Under the pieces are notes generated by a model. That model saw only the letters and a program-made list of their open reading frames with translations, did no database searches and had not been told where the DNA came from. A stretch of DNA of 64,000 nt from Kingella oralis (GTDB taxonomy: Bacteria > Pseudomonadota > Gammaproteobacteria > Burkholderiales > Neisseriaceae). The translations under genes and the position numbers were made by a program. Of the stretch, positions 26,249-34,577 are shown piece by piece; position 1 is the first letter of the stretch; every line of letters starts with the position of its first letter. The stretch covers positions 1,178,001-1,242,000 of the forward strand of contig NZ_CP059569.1 in the NCBI RefSeq assembly GCF_014054985.1, in the 5' to 3' direction.

Positions 26249-27430
26249 TTATTCGGGCTTGTTGCCCCCGCCGCGACGGCGCAGCACCGCAGGCGTTTCA
26301 AAATCATCAATCACCGATTGGCTGGCAAAATCCGCCGCCACCAAATTCGCGCTGTGCACATCGCGCGCCGAACGGAAAATGCTGTTCATTTTGTGACTGT
26401 AATCAGGCTCAACGGGCGCAGCCGCATGGCGGTGCGTGGTTAAGCTGGATTCGTTTTTCTCTTTCAAACCCGTGGCGATAATGGTGATGCGAATCACATC
26501 TTCTGCCATGGATTCATCTTCGGCAGTACCGAATTTCAGCTCGGCATCGGGCGAAGCGTATTCGTTCACCACCGCCATGATTTCTTCGTATTCGTCCAAA
26601 ATAAACGCATCGGGCGCGGTGGTAATGTTCACCAACACGCCGCGCGCGCCGCTCAGGCTCACATCGTCCAGCAAGGGGCTGGAAATGGCTTGCTCCACGG
26701 CGATGCGGGCGCGGTCTGTGCCTTTGGATTCGCCGATGCCCATCATCGCCATGCCTGTGATGCTCATCATGTTTTTCACATCGGCAAAGTCCAAGTTAAT
26801 CAAACCTGGGCTGGTAATCATCTCGGAAATGCCCGCCACGCCGTTGCGCAGCACGTTGTTTGCCGCGCGGAACGCCTCGCGCACGGTAACGCCCTTGCCC
26901 AACGCGGTGAGCAATTTATCATTGGGCACAACAATTAAAGAATCCACATGTTGTTTCAACAAATCAATGCCTTGCTGCGCCACAATGCCGCGTTTGCCTT
27001 CGTGTTTGAACGGGCGCGTTACCACGGCAACGGTCAAAATGCCCATTTCTTTGGCGATTTCGGCAATCACAGGGGCTGCACCTGTGCCTGTGCCGCCGCC
27101 CATGCCTGTGGTGATGAACAACATGTTCGCGCCGCTGATGGCTGCGGAAATCGCCTCGCGGTCTTCCAACGCGGCATCGCGCCCCACATCGGGGTTTGCG
27201 CCCGCGCCCAAGCCGCGCGTCAAACTGGCACCGAGCTGGATTTTGTTGGCGGCGTTGTTGTTTGCCAATGATTGGGCATCGGTGTTCGCGCTGATGTATT
27301 CCACGCCCTGAATCGGGTTGTCAATCATGTTGTTGATGGCATTGCAACCGCCGCCGCCCACCCCGATGACTTTAATCACGGCGGGTCCGGTGTTGCCTTC
27401 GGCTAAGTTGTAAACAGAATGGTTGTTCAT
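26249..27430 (-). CDS. ftsZ: Cell division protein FtsZ
   Basis: 393 residues from ATG 27430 (GGAGC nine bases upstream; an in-frame TTG lies 15 bases further up). Tubulin-like GTPase that forms the Z ring. GTP-binding GVGGGGCNAINNM, tubulin signature GGGTGTGAAPVIA, and synergy-loop region are intact. The C-terminal linker is short and the tail ends FETPAVLRRRGG, the peptide that binds FtsA and ZipA. Last gene of the division cluster. Confidence 0.97.
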   Translation of the reverse strand: MNNHSVYNLAEGNTGPAVIKVIGVGGGGCNAINNMIDNPIQGVEYISANTDAQSLANNNAANKIQLGASLTRGLGAGANPDVGRDAALEDREAISAAISGANMLFITTGMGGGTGTGAAPVIAEIAKEMGILTVAVVTRPFKHEGKRGIVAQQGIDLLKQHVDSLIVVPNDKLLTALGKGVTVREAFRAANNVLRNGVAGISEMITSPGLINLDFADVKNMMSITGMAMMGIGESKGTDRARIAVEQAISSPLLDDVSLSGARGVLVNITTAPDAFILDEYEEIMAVVNEYASPDAELKFGTAEDESMAEDVIRITIIATGLKEKNESSLTTHRHAAAPVEPDYSHKMNSIFRSARDVHSANLVAADFASQSVIDDFETPAVLRRRGGGNKPE

Positions 27431-27527
27431 AGAGTTAAGCTCCAAAATGCGCTTGTCGTTATTGTGAAAATGGATTTTCAGGCTGCCTCATGCGGTTTCA
27501 AACGGGGATAGGCAGCCTGAAAAAAGA

Positions 27528-28880
27528 TTAGAGATTGTTTTTCATCCAATTAATCGTTCTGCTTATCCAGCTTGGCTTGCGCGGTATCGGCTCGGGCGGC
27601 AGCAGCAAATCATTGGGTTCGTTGTCTTCGCGTGGCGAGGGCGTGGGGCGTTTTTCGTTTTTGCTGATAACGGGCTTCTCGGCAACGGTGTTGCTGGTGC
27701 GGCGATTGGGTTTACCCGCGCTGATGCCGTTTTGCTGGGCGCGTTTTTTCGCGGCGTGCAGCAAGCCGATTACCGTGGCATAGCGCGGATTGCGGATGCG
27801 GTCGGATAAGGTGCCCACTTCTTGCGGCACGCCAATGCGCGCGGGCAAGTTGAACACATCTTCTGCCAGTTCCACCACACCACGCAGCAAAGATGCGCCG
27901 CCTGTCAGCACGATGCCCGAAGTTAAAACTTCTTCGGGGAAGCCCGCACGGCGCAGTTCGTTTAACGTGAGCTCCAAAATTTCTTCCACGCGCGGTCCAA
28001 TCACGCTGGCGAGCGTGCGGCGCGAGATTTGGCGTGGCAAACGGTCGCCCACGCTGGGCACTTCCACCATTTCATCCAAGCCTTCCAAGTTTTCCAAAGC
28101 CACGCCGTGGAAAATTTTGATGCGCTCGGCAGCGGTGTAAGGCGTGCGCAGGGCTTGCGCCAAATCGCGGGTAATCAAATCGCCCGCAATCGGGATAACG
28201 GCGGTGTGGCGAATCGCGCCGTTGGTGTAAACGGCGATGTCGGTTGTGCCACCGCCGATGTCAATCACGCAAACGCCCAGTTCTTTTTCGTCTTCGGTGA
28301 GCACCGCATCGGCGGAAACCAGCGGTTGCAGCATGATTTCGTCTACTTTCAAGCCACAGCGCTCAATGCATTTTTGCACGTTTTGCAAGGCAGTTACTGC
28401 GCCTGTGATGATGTGCACGCGCGTATCCAAGCGCACGCCACTCATGCCAATGGGCTCGCGCACGCCCGGTTGGTTGTCGATGATGTATTCTTGCACCACG
28501 GTGTGCAAAATTTGGTGGTCGGGGGGGATGTTCACCGCTTTGGCGGTGTCTTTGGCGCGTTCAATGTCGGCTTTGGTTACTTCGCCGTCTTTGATTTTGA
28601 CCACGCCTTGCGAATTAAGGCTGCGAATGTGGTTGCCTGATATGCCTGTTACCACACTGGTAATTTTGCATTCCGCCATGCGCTCGGCTTCACTCATTGC
28701 TTGATGGATGGCTTGGGCAGTGGCATCAATGTTGGTAACCATGCCTGCTTTTAAGCCGCGAGATTCGGCTAATCCCATACCTACGATGTTGATTTCATCC
28801 GCCACCACTTCGCCAATTAAGGCGATGACTTTTGATGTACCGACATCTAGTGCGCTAACGTATTGCTTATTTTCAGCCAT
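27528..28880 (-). CDS. ftsA: Cell division protein FtsA
   Basis: 450 residues, longer than the usual 410-420. Actin-like ATPase that anchors FtsZ to the membrane: ALDVGTSKVIALIGE (phosphate 1), CVIDIGGGTTDIAVY (phosphate 2), GIVLTGGASLLRGV (adenosine). The C-terminal 70 residues are a basic, Pro-rich linker ending in an amphipathic helix, SWISRTINWMKNNL, the membrane-targeting sequence. 15 bases separate it from ftsQ. Confidence 0.96.
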   Translation of the reverse strand: MAENKQYVSALDVGTSKVIALIGEVVADEINIVGMGLAESRGLKAGMVTNIDATAQAIHQAMSEAERMAECKITSVVTGISGNHIRSLNSQGVVKIKDGEVTKADIERAKDTAKAVNIPPDHQILHTVVQEYIIDNQPGVREPIGMSGVRLDTRVHIITGAVTALQNVQKCIERCGLKVDEIMLQPLVSADAVLTEDEKELGVCVIDIGGGTTDIAVYTNGAIRHTAVIPIAGDLITRDLAQALRTPYTAAERIKIFHGVALENLEGLDEMVEVPSVGDRLPRQISRRTLASVIGPRVEEILELTLNELRRAGFPEEVLTSGIVLTGGASLLRGVVELAEDVFNLPARIGVPQEVGTLSDRIRNPRYATVIGLLHAAKKRAQQNGISAGKPNRRTSNTVAEKPVISKNEKRPTPSPREDNEPNDLLLPPEPIPRKPSWISRTINWMKNNL

Positions 28881-28894
28881 ATTTTTGTTCCAGT

Positions 28895-29734
28895 TTATTG
28901 TTTTTTGGGTTTGGTTTTTGCTTGAATTTTGGCGATGTTTTTCTTGGGTTTATCGCTTTGTTTGGGGGAAGATTGATTGCTGGGGGCAGTGATAAGTTCA
29001 TCATCCAGCATCATGTCTTCAATATTGGGCTCGGGCGGCGGGGCATCGGAGCGCAGCCGTGTGGCAAATGCGTCTTGATAGCGCATATCCACATAATCAA
29101 TATATTGCGCTCTGGCTTGCAAATAGCGGGGAAACGATTGCACAAACCGCGCCATGCGTGTGCTGGTTTCGTCTTTGCCGAGGCGAACTTCTATGCCGTT
29201 GTTGAGCATCATCGACCATGCACCGCGCGGGCTATATTGTAAACGGATAATCCTTAATCGCAAAGGTTTGAGTTGATTATTAAAATTTTCGTATTGTTCA
29301 AACATCACTTTTTGTTCGTTCACATCGCCGTCAAACTCGGGCAATTCTTCGGCATAGGCAGCCTGAAACACCTCGCCTTTGGTGGAGACCAGCCCCGCTT
29401 GCTCGCCGTTGCGTATCCAGCGGGCGGCGGGTTCGTATTCGTCTATGGTTACTTTGATTTGGGCGGGGGGAATGCGGTCAATTTTCACGCTGCGCACCCA
29501 GTCTAATTTGCTGGCGGCGCGTTGGGCTTCGTGTAGGTTTACGTTGAAAAAGCTGCCTGTTAAATAGGGGCGCATGGTTTCAAACAGCCGTTTTTTATCG
29601 GCATGGTGCAGTTTTTCTGAACCATCGGGAGTAACGATGGTGATTTCGGCGATTTGAAAATAGGGCTGGCGTGAGAGCCAAATGCCGCCTGTCATCAGCA
29701 GGAATAGGAGCGTCAGGTAAAGCAAAAATCTCAC
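28895..29734 (-). CDS. ftsQ: Cell division protein FtsQ
   Basis: 279 residues, GTG start at 29734. Single N-terminal membrane helix (LLYLTLLFLLMTGGIW), POTRA domain with RSVKIDRIPPAQIKVTIDEYEPAARW, then the FtsQ beta domain (LGKDETSTRMARF, RYLQARAQYIDYVDMRYQDAFATR). The end is basic (KPKKNIAKIQAKTKPKKQ). It links the Z ring to FtsL/FtsB in the periplasm. Ten bases from ddl. Confidence 0.93.
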   Translation of the reverse strand: MRFLLYLTLLFLLMTGGIWLSRQPYFQIAEITIVTPDGSEKLHHADKKRLFETMRPYLTGSFFNVNLHEAQRAASKLDWVRSVKIDRIPPAQIKVTIDEYEPAARWIRNGEQAGLVSTKGEVFQAAYAEELPEFDGDVNEQKVMFEQYENFNNQLKPLRLRIIRLQYSPRGAWSMMLNNGIEVRLGKDETSTRMARFVQSFPRYLQARAQYIDYVDMRYQDAFATRLRSDAPPPEPNIEDMMLDDELITAPSNQSSPKQSDKPKKNIAKIQAKTKPKKQ

Positions 29735-29743
29735 GGCGGCTTC

Positions 29744-30673
29744 CTATTTGCTGAACGCGGTTTGCAAAATGGCAACGCATAAATCGGCAAATCCGATGCC
29801 TTTTTGTTGCGCGGCTTTGGGGATGAGGCTGTGGCCGGTCATGCCGGGGAGGGTGTTGACTTCTAAGATATAGATTTTGCCCGCTGCGTCTTTCAGAAAA
29901 TCCACGCGCCCGCAGGTGTTGCCGCCGCCGATGGCGGCAAAGGCTTGCCGGGCGAGGCTTTGCATAAGCTGCTCATCCTCTGCGCTTAAATCGGAGGGGC
30001 AAAGGTAAACGGTGTCGTTGCGTTGGTATTTGGCTTCCCAGTCGTAAAAATCGTTTTGCGGGATGATGCGGATGCTGGGCAGGGCTTGTTGGTTGAGCAC
30101 GCCGCAGGTGTATTCGCCGCCCGACATAAATTGTTCGGCAAGGATTTCGCCGTGTAGGTTTTCGCGGCGCAGTTGGCGGTAGATTTGGGCGAGTTCGCCT
30201 GCTTGGCAGACTTTGTGCACGCCTACGCTGCTGCCTTCGGCGGCGGGTTTGATAAACAGGGGTAAGCCAAGTTGTTGTTCTACGGCGGTGAAGTCGCTAT
30301 CGTCGTGCAATACGGCAAAGGCGGGGATGGGCAAGCCGAGTGCCTGCCAGATGAGTTTGCAGCGGTATTTATCCATGCCGAGCGCGGAGGCGAGCACGCC
30401 GCAGCCTGTGTAGGGGATGCCGAGCGCTTCGAGCGCGCCTTGCACGGTGCCGTCTTCGCCGTAGGTGCCGTGTAGGATGTTAAAGGCAGCTTGAAAACCT
30501 TGGGTTTTAAGTTCGGCGAGGTTGGTTTCGGCGGGGTCAAACGGGTGGGCATCAATGCCTTTGCTTTGCAGGGCGGCGAGGATGGCTTTGCCGCTGGCAA
30601 GGGAGATTTCGCGTTCTGATGAGAAGCCGCCCATTAGGACGGCGATTTTGCCGAAGGATTGGGGTGATTGCAT
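29744..30673 (-). CDS. ddl: D-alanine--D-alanine ligase
   Basis: 309 residues, ATP-grasp. GGFSSEREISLASG at the N-terminus, HGTYGEDGTVQGALEALGIPYTG, PLFIKPAAEGSSVGVHKV, and EVNTLPGMTGHSL with the Mg ligands. Makes the D-Ala-D-Ala end of peptidoglycan. The active-site Tyr/Lys region and clustering with murC and ftsQ indicate the DdlB type. A near-DUS inside gives FQAAFNILHG. Confidence 0.96.
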   Translation of the reverse strand: MQSPQSFGKIAVLMGGFSSEREISLASGKAILAALQSKGIDAHPFDPAETNLAELKTQGFQAAFNILHGTYGEDGTVQGALEALGIPYTGCGVLASALGMDKYRCKLIWQALGLPIPAFAVLHDDSDFTAVEQQLGLPLFIKPAAEGSSVGVHKVCQAGELAQIYRQLRRENLHGEILAEQFMSGGEYTCGVLNQQALPSIRIIPQNDFYDWEAKYQRNDTVYLCPSDLSAEDEQLMQSLARQAFAAIGGGNTCGRVDFLKDAAGKIYILEVNTLPGMTGHSLIPKAAQQKGIGFADLCVAILQTAFSK

Positions 30674-30896
30674 GATGGATGGGGCTTTCTTGCTGCGGGG
30701 GTGAGTTTCAGGCTGCCTTTGGGGTGGGGTTTATTTGTTTTCAGGCTGCCTTGAGTGTTTGTAACGATGGTGATGGTGGAGTGTTTGCGGTGGTGCGTGG
30801 CGAAGCCACATACCCTACTTGCTAAACGATGTTTCAGGCTGCCTTTATGTTTTGGCTATTTTGGCGACGAGCCGTCGCCGTTCCATATATTTTATT

Positions 30897-32315
30897 TCAG
30901 GCTGCCTTTTGCTGCGCCAAATCCACCAAGCCTTGCGCCACGCGGTTGATGCTGCCCGCGCCCATGGTGAGCACCACATCGCCGTCTTGCAACACGTTGT
31001 GCAACAGGGTTTCGGGCACGGCGTTCACATCGGCGCAGTAGATGGGTTCCAGCTTGCCATGCACGCGCACGGCGCGGGTGAGCGCGCGGCTATCGGCGGC
31101 GACAATCGGCTCTTCGCCTGCGGCGTAAACATCGGTTAAAACAAGCGCGTCCACGCTGTTGAGAATGGTAACAAAATCTTCAAACAAATCGCGGGTGCGG
31201 GTGTAGCGATGCGGCTGGAAGGCAAGCACTAGGCGGTTATTGGGGAACGCGCCGCGCGCGGCGGACAACGTGGCTTGCATTTCCACGGGGTGATGCCCGT
31301 AATCGTCGATAACGAGCGCTTTGCCGCCTTGGGGTAGGTTGATTTCGCCGTAGCTTTGGAAGCGGCGCCCTACTCCGCCAAAGGTTGCCAAGCCTTGTTG
31401 GATGGCTTCAACAGGAGCTTTGCATTCTAGTGCCACGCCGATGCTGGCGAGCGCGTTGAGCACGTTGTGTCGCCCTGCGCAGTTGAGCGTTACATCAAAT
31501 GTTTGCACGCTGTTATCGGCGTGTTTGCGGTTTACAGTGAACTGCATTTGCGCGTCGTGGGTGCGCACGTTGCTTGCCCAGAGGTCGGCGGTTTCGTCGT
31601 CGATGGCGTAGGTGGCGAAGGGTTTTTGGATTTTGGGCAGGATGGCGCGAACATTGGCGCTATCTATGCACAAAAAGGCTTTGCCGTAAAACGGCATGCG
31701 GTGCACGAAGTCAATAAACGCTTGGCGCAGTTTGTCGGCATCGTGGTTGTAGGTGTCCATGTGGTCTTCGTCGATATTGGTGATGACGGTGAACACGGGC
31801 GATAGATATAAAAACGATGCATCGCTTTCGTCGGCTTCGGCAACCATCCATGTGCCTTTGCCCAGCTTGGCGTTGGTGCCTGCGGCGGTGAGTTTGCCGC
31901 CGATGATGAAGGTGGGGTCTAGCCCTGCTGCGCCCAAAATGGATGCGGTGAGACTGGTGGTGGTGGTTTTGCCGTGCGTGCCTGCGATGGCGATGCTTTC
32001 GCGAAAGCGCATGATTTCTGCCAACATCATGGCGCGGGGGATAACGGGAATATGGCGGGCGATGGCAGCCTGAATTTCGGGATTGTCTTGCTTGATGGCG
32101 GTGGAGGCGACCACCACTTCTGCGCCGTCAATGTGCTCGGCGGTGTGCCCAGGGAATACGCGCACGCCGAGGCTGCTGAGATGGCGCGTGGTGGCGCTTT
32201 GCGCTTGGTCTGACCCCGACACGTTAAAGCCTAGATTGTGTAGCACTTCGGCGATGCCGCACATGCCTGAACCGCCGATGCCGACGAAGTGGATATTTTT
32301 GACTCTGTTTTTCAT
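30897..32315 (-). CDS. murC: UDP-N-acetylmuramate--L-alanine ligase
   Basis: 472 residues. Adds L-Ala to UDP-MurNAc. Motifs: HFVGIGGSGMCGIAEVLHNLG at the start, ATP loop GTHGKTTTTSLTASI, Mg site EADESDASFL, NIDEDHMDTY, then DDYGHHPVEM and FQPHRYTRTRDLFEDF. Starts the visible part of the division cluster; murG, if upstream in the usual order, is not in this position and nudB is found instead. Confidence 0.97.
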   Translation of the reverse strand: MKNRVKNIHFVGIGGSGMCGIAEVLHNLGFNVSGSDQAQSATTRHLSSLGVRVFPGHTAEHIDGAEVVVASTAIKQDNPEIQAAIARHIPVIPRAMMLAEIMRFRESIAIAGTHGKTTTTSLTASILGAAGLDPTFIIGGKLTAAGTNAKLGKGTWMVAEADESDASFLYLSPVFTVITNIDEDHMDTYNHDADKLRQAFIDFVHRMPFYGKAFLCIDSANVRAILPKIQKPFATYAIDDETADLWASNVRTHDAQMQFTVNRKHADNSVQTFDVTLNCAGRHNVLNALASIGVALECKAPVEAIQQGLATFGGVGRRFQSYGEINLPQGGKALVIDDYGHHPVEMQATLSAARGAFPNNRLVLAFQPHRYTRTRDLFEDFVTILNSVDALVLTDVYAAGEEPIVAADSRALTRAVRVHGKLEPIYCADVNAVPETLLHNVLQDGDVVLTMGAGSINRVAQGLVDLAQQKAA

Positions 32316-32633
32316 GTTGATGGGCTTTCGTGTGGGAGTTTGGGGCGCAAAAAAGGGCGTATTTTAAAGTGTGTTAAGAAATTGTGCTATGCGCTTTGCA
32401 TATTTTTTCAGGCTGCCTTTGTTTACACGATTAAGGCAGTCTGAAAGTGGGCGTGGCAATGGCTTGTCGCCAAGCGTGTGTTGAATTGGGTGGGGTGGAT
32501 TGCCAAGATGTCGGCGAGCCGTCGCTCGCTCCATTTTAAATTTCAGGCTGCCTTTGTTCGCACGATTAGGCAGCCTGAAAAACAATCTATTCAGCAAAAA
32601 TCATTGGGTAAAACGCCAAGCGATTTTGCTTTT

Positions 32634-33077
32634 TCAGGCTGCCTCAAATTGGGCGAGCCATTCAAGGATGATTTCGCGGTTGGACGGCGAGAACACTTTG
32701 TCGGCGGCTTCCCGCGCGGGCAGCCATGCGTAGGCGGAATGTTCGCTTAATATGGGCGCGCTGCCTGCGGGGATTTGGGCGGAGAACCAATGCTCGGTGT
32801 TGCGGGTGATGCCTGCGGGGTAGCGGTGTCGCCAATGGGGGTAGATTTCGTATTCTACGCTGCGATGCCAGTCGCGCAGTTGGTTCGGATGCAGCCTGAA
32901 ACCTGTTTCTTCGGCGACTTCGCGCAAGGCAGCCTGAAACGGGGGTTCGTTGGGCGTGTTCAGGCTGCCTGTGATGGATTGCCAAAAGCCGTCGGGGTTG
33001 AGGCGGTTAAACAGAAGTACGTTGCCTGCGTTGTCGTGCAGCAGGATAAGCACGGAGATGGGGATTTTTTTGGACAT
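32634..33077 (-). CDS. nudB: Nudix hydrolase, dihydroneopterin triphosphate diphosphatase-like
   Basis: 147 residues from ATG 33077. The Nudix box is present (GSLNTPNE then AALREVAEETGF) with one residue more than the consensus between Gly and Glu. HRSVEYEIYPHWRHRYPAGI is typical of NudB, which acts in folate synthesis. Three DUS copies lie inside the gene, one encoding FQAA within the Nudix helix. The longer frame to 33182 is not supported. Confidence 0.85.
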   Translation of the reverse strand: MSKKIPISVLILLHDNAGNVLLFNRLNPDGFWQSITGSLNTPNEPPFQAALREVAEETGFRLHPNQLRDWHRSVEYEIYPHWRHRYPAGITRNTEHWFSAQIPAGSAPILSEHSAYAWLPAREAADKVFSPSNREIILEWLAQFEAA

Positions 33078-33570
33078 GGTGGGGTGGTGGGGTTGAGGCA
33101 GCCTGAAAGTGGGGTTAGTGAGGCTGGGCGTGTTTTCAGGCTGCCTATTTTGTGGTTGGCGGTCTATGGGCTTGGTGGGCAAGCGTGGTTTATTTGGCTT
33201 GGGTTTGATTTGGCGACGAGCCGTTGTTGCTCCATTGGGTTACTGAATTTGCTTATAGTCGCTCCAATTAAGCCTTATACAGCGTTGGCTCGCCTTGCTG
33301 TACTACTTGTACTATCTGCGGCTCGCCGCCTTGTATAAGACTTAATTGGAGCGACTATAGTTTTGAGGATGGGGGGTTTGCAAACTATTGGAGGCAGCCT
33401 GAAACATGGTTTGGCGTAGTCCAAAGCAAACTGATGTGGAGATGGTAATAGTTGGAGCAACGTTGTATTACATTTTCAAGCTGCCTTGGTTGCCATAGAG
33501 GCAGCCTGAAAATCCATCAGGCAAGGTTGTACTCATTTTCAGGCTGCCTCTGTTTACAAGGCTGGCTGGG
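33078..33570. other. Intergenic region carrying a Correia-like element
   Basis: No gene seen. Holds the 106-bp Correia-like element (33254-33359), a copy of the GGCGACGAGCC...GCTCCATT palindromic repeat (about 33213-33236), and several DUS copies. Confidence 0.65.
33254..33359. mobile_element. Correia-like repeat enclosed element, copy 1
   Basis: 106 bp with perfect 19-bp terminal inverted repeats (TATAGTCGCTCCAATTAAG). The inside contains GCAAGGCGAGCCAACGCTGTA and AAGGCGGCGAGCCGCAGATAG (minus strand), which match the core of the Neisseria Correia element as I remember it. The terminal repeats differ from the neisserial ones after TATAGT. A second copy is at 62436-62541. Confidence 0.8.
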
Positions 33571-34386
33571 TTAAAACCGCCGTTTCAGTTTGCACGCTTG
33601 CAGAATTTCCACGGCAAGTTCTTCCACGGATTTATGCGTGGTGTTGGCAAATGGGATGGCGTGGCGGCGGTAGATGGCTTGCGCGTCGGCGATTTCTTGT
33701 TTGCAGGTGTTGAGGTGGGCGTAGGTGGAATTGGGGCGGCGTTCTTGGCGGATGTGGTGCAGGCGGCTGGGTTCTATGGTGAGCCCGAATAGTTTGCTGC
33801 GATAGGGTTTGACCATGCGCGGTAGGTCGTCGCTGTCTAGGTCGTCTGGCGTGAGCGGGTAGTTGGCGGCGCGGATGCCGTATTGCAGGGCGAGATACAG
33901 GCAGGTGGGGGTTTTGCCGCTGCGCGATACGCCCAGCAGAATCACATCGGCTTCTTGCAGCTCGCGGTCGGACACGCCGTCGTCGTGGTTTAGGGCGAAA
34001 TTGACGGCTTCCATGCGGGCATCGTAGCGGACTACGTCGTCGGCGCGGCTGCGCACGGTGTGGCGGGCGGGTTTGTCTAGCTCTTGTTCTAGCTGCCCCA
34101 AAAAAGCATCAAAAAAGCTGAAATGGGCAGCGGTGGCGGTTTTGACGATGGCGCGGATTTCGTTGTTGACCACGCTGGAAAACACCAGCGGATGAATGTT
34201 CTCGCGCTCGGCGGTGGCGTTGATTTGCGCAACAAGGGCGTGGGCTTTTTCGGGGCTGTCAATAAAGGGATGGGTGCTGCGCTTGAACGCAAGTTCGCTA
34301 AATTGTTCCAGCAGGGCGTTGCCCATGTTTTCGGAGGTGAGACCGGTGCGGTCGGAGACGAAGAAGACGGAGCGGGGGGCGGACAT
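33571..34386 (-). CDS. ppsR: Phosphoenolpyruvate synthase regulatory protein (DUF299 kinase/pyrophosphorylase)
   Basis: 271 residues. Bifunctional enzyme that phosphorylates PEP synthase with ADP and removes the phosphate with Pi. N-terminal FFVSDRTGLTSENMGNALL and P-loop GVSRSGKTPTCLYLAL (about 153-168) are diagnostic. AAAGGAAA ahead of ATG 34386. ppsA is not visible in the window. Confidence 0.94.
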   Translation of the reverse strand: MSAPRSVFFVSDRTGLTSENMGNALLEQFSELAFKRSTHPFIDSPEKAHALVAQINATAERENIHPLVFSSVVNNEIRAIVKTATAAHFSFFDAFLGQLEQELDKPARHTVRSRADDVVRYDARMEAVNFALNHDDGVSDRELQEADVILLGVSRSGKTPTCLYLALQYGIRAANYPLTPDDLDSDDLPRMVKPYRSKLFGLTIEPSRLHHIRQERRPNSTYAHLNTCKQEIADAQAIYRRHAIPFANTTHKSVEELAVEILQACKLKRRF

Positions 34387-34577
34387 GGCGGTTTCCTTTG
34401 TGGACTGTGGATGGGATAAACGGCTGCGGCAAATGCGCGGGATAGGCGAATTATAGTTTGAATGGGCGTTTGAGGCAGCCTGAAAACGAACGAAGTGAGT
34501 TTCGGCGAAGCCAAAACGAGTGTACAGGCTTTTGCGAAGACAAAACGAGTTTGCAGGTTTTGAAATTGAACGGCGTT

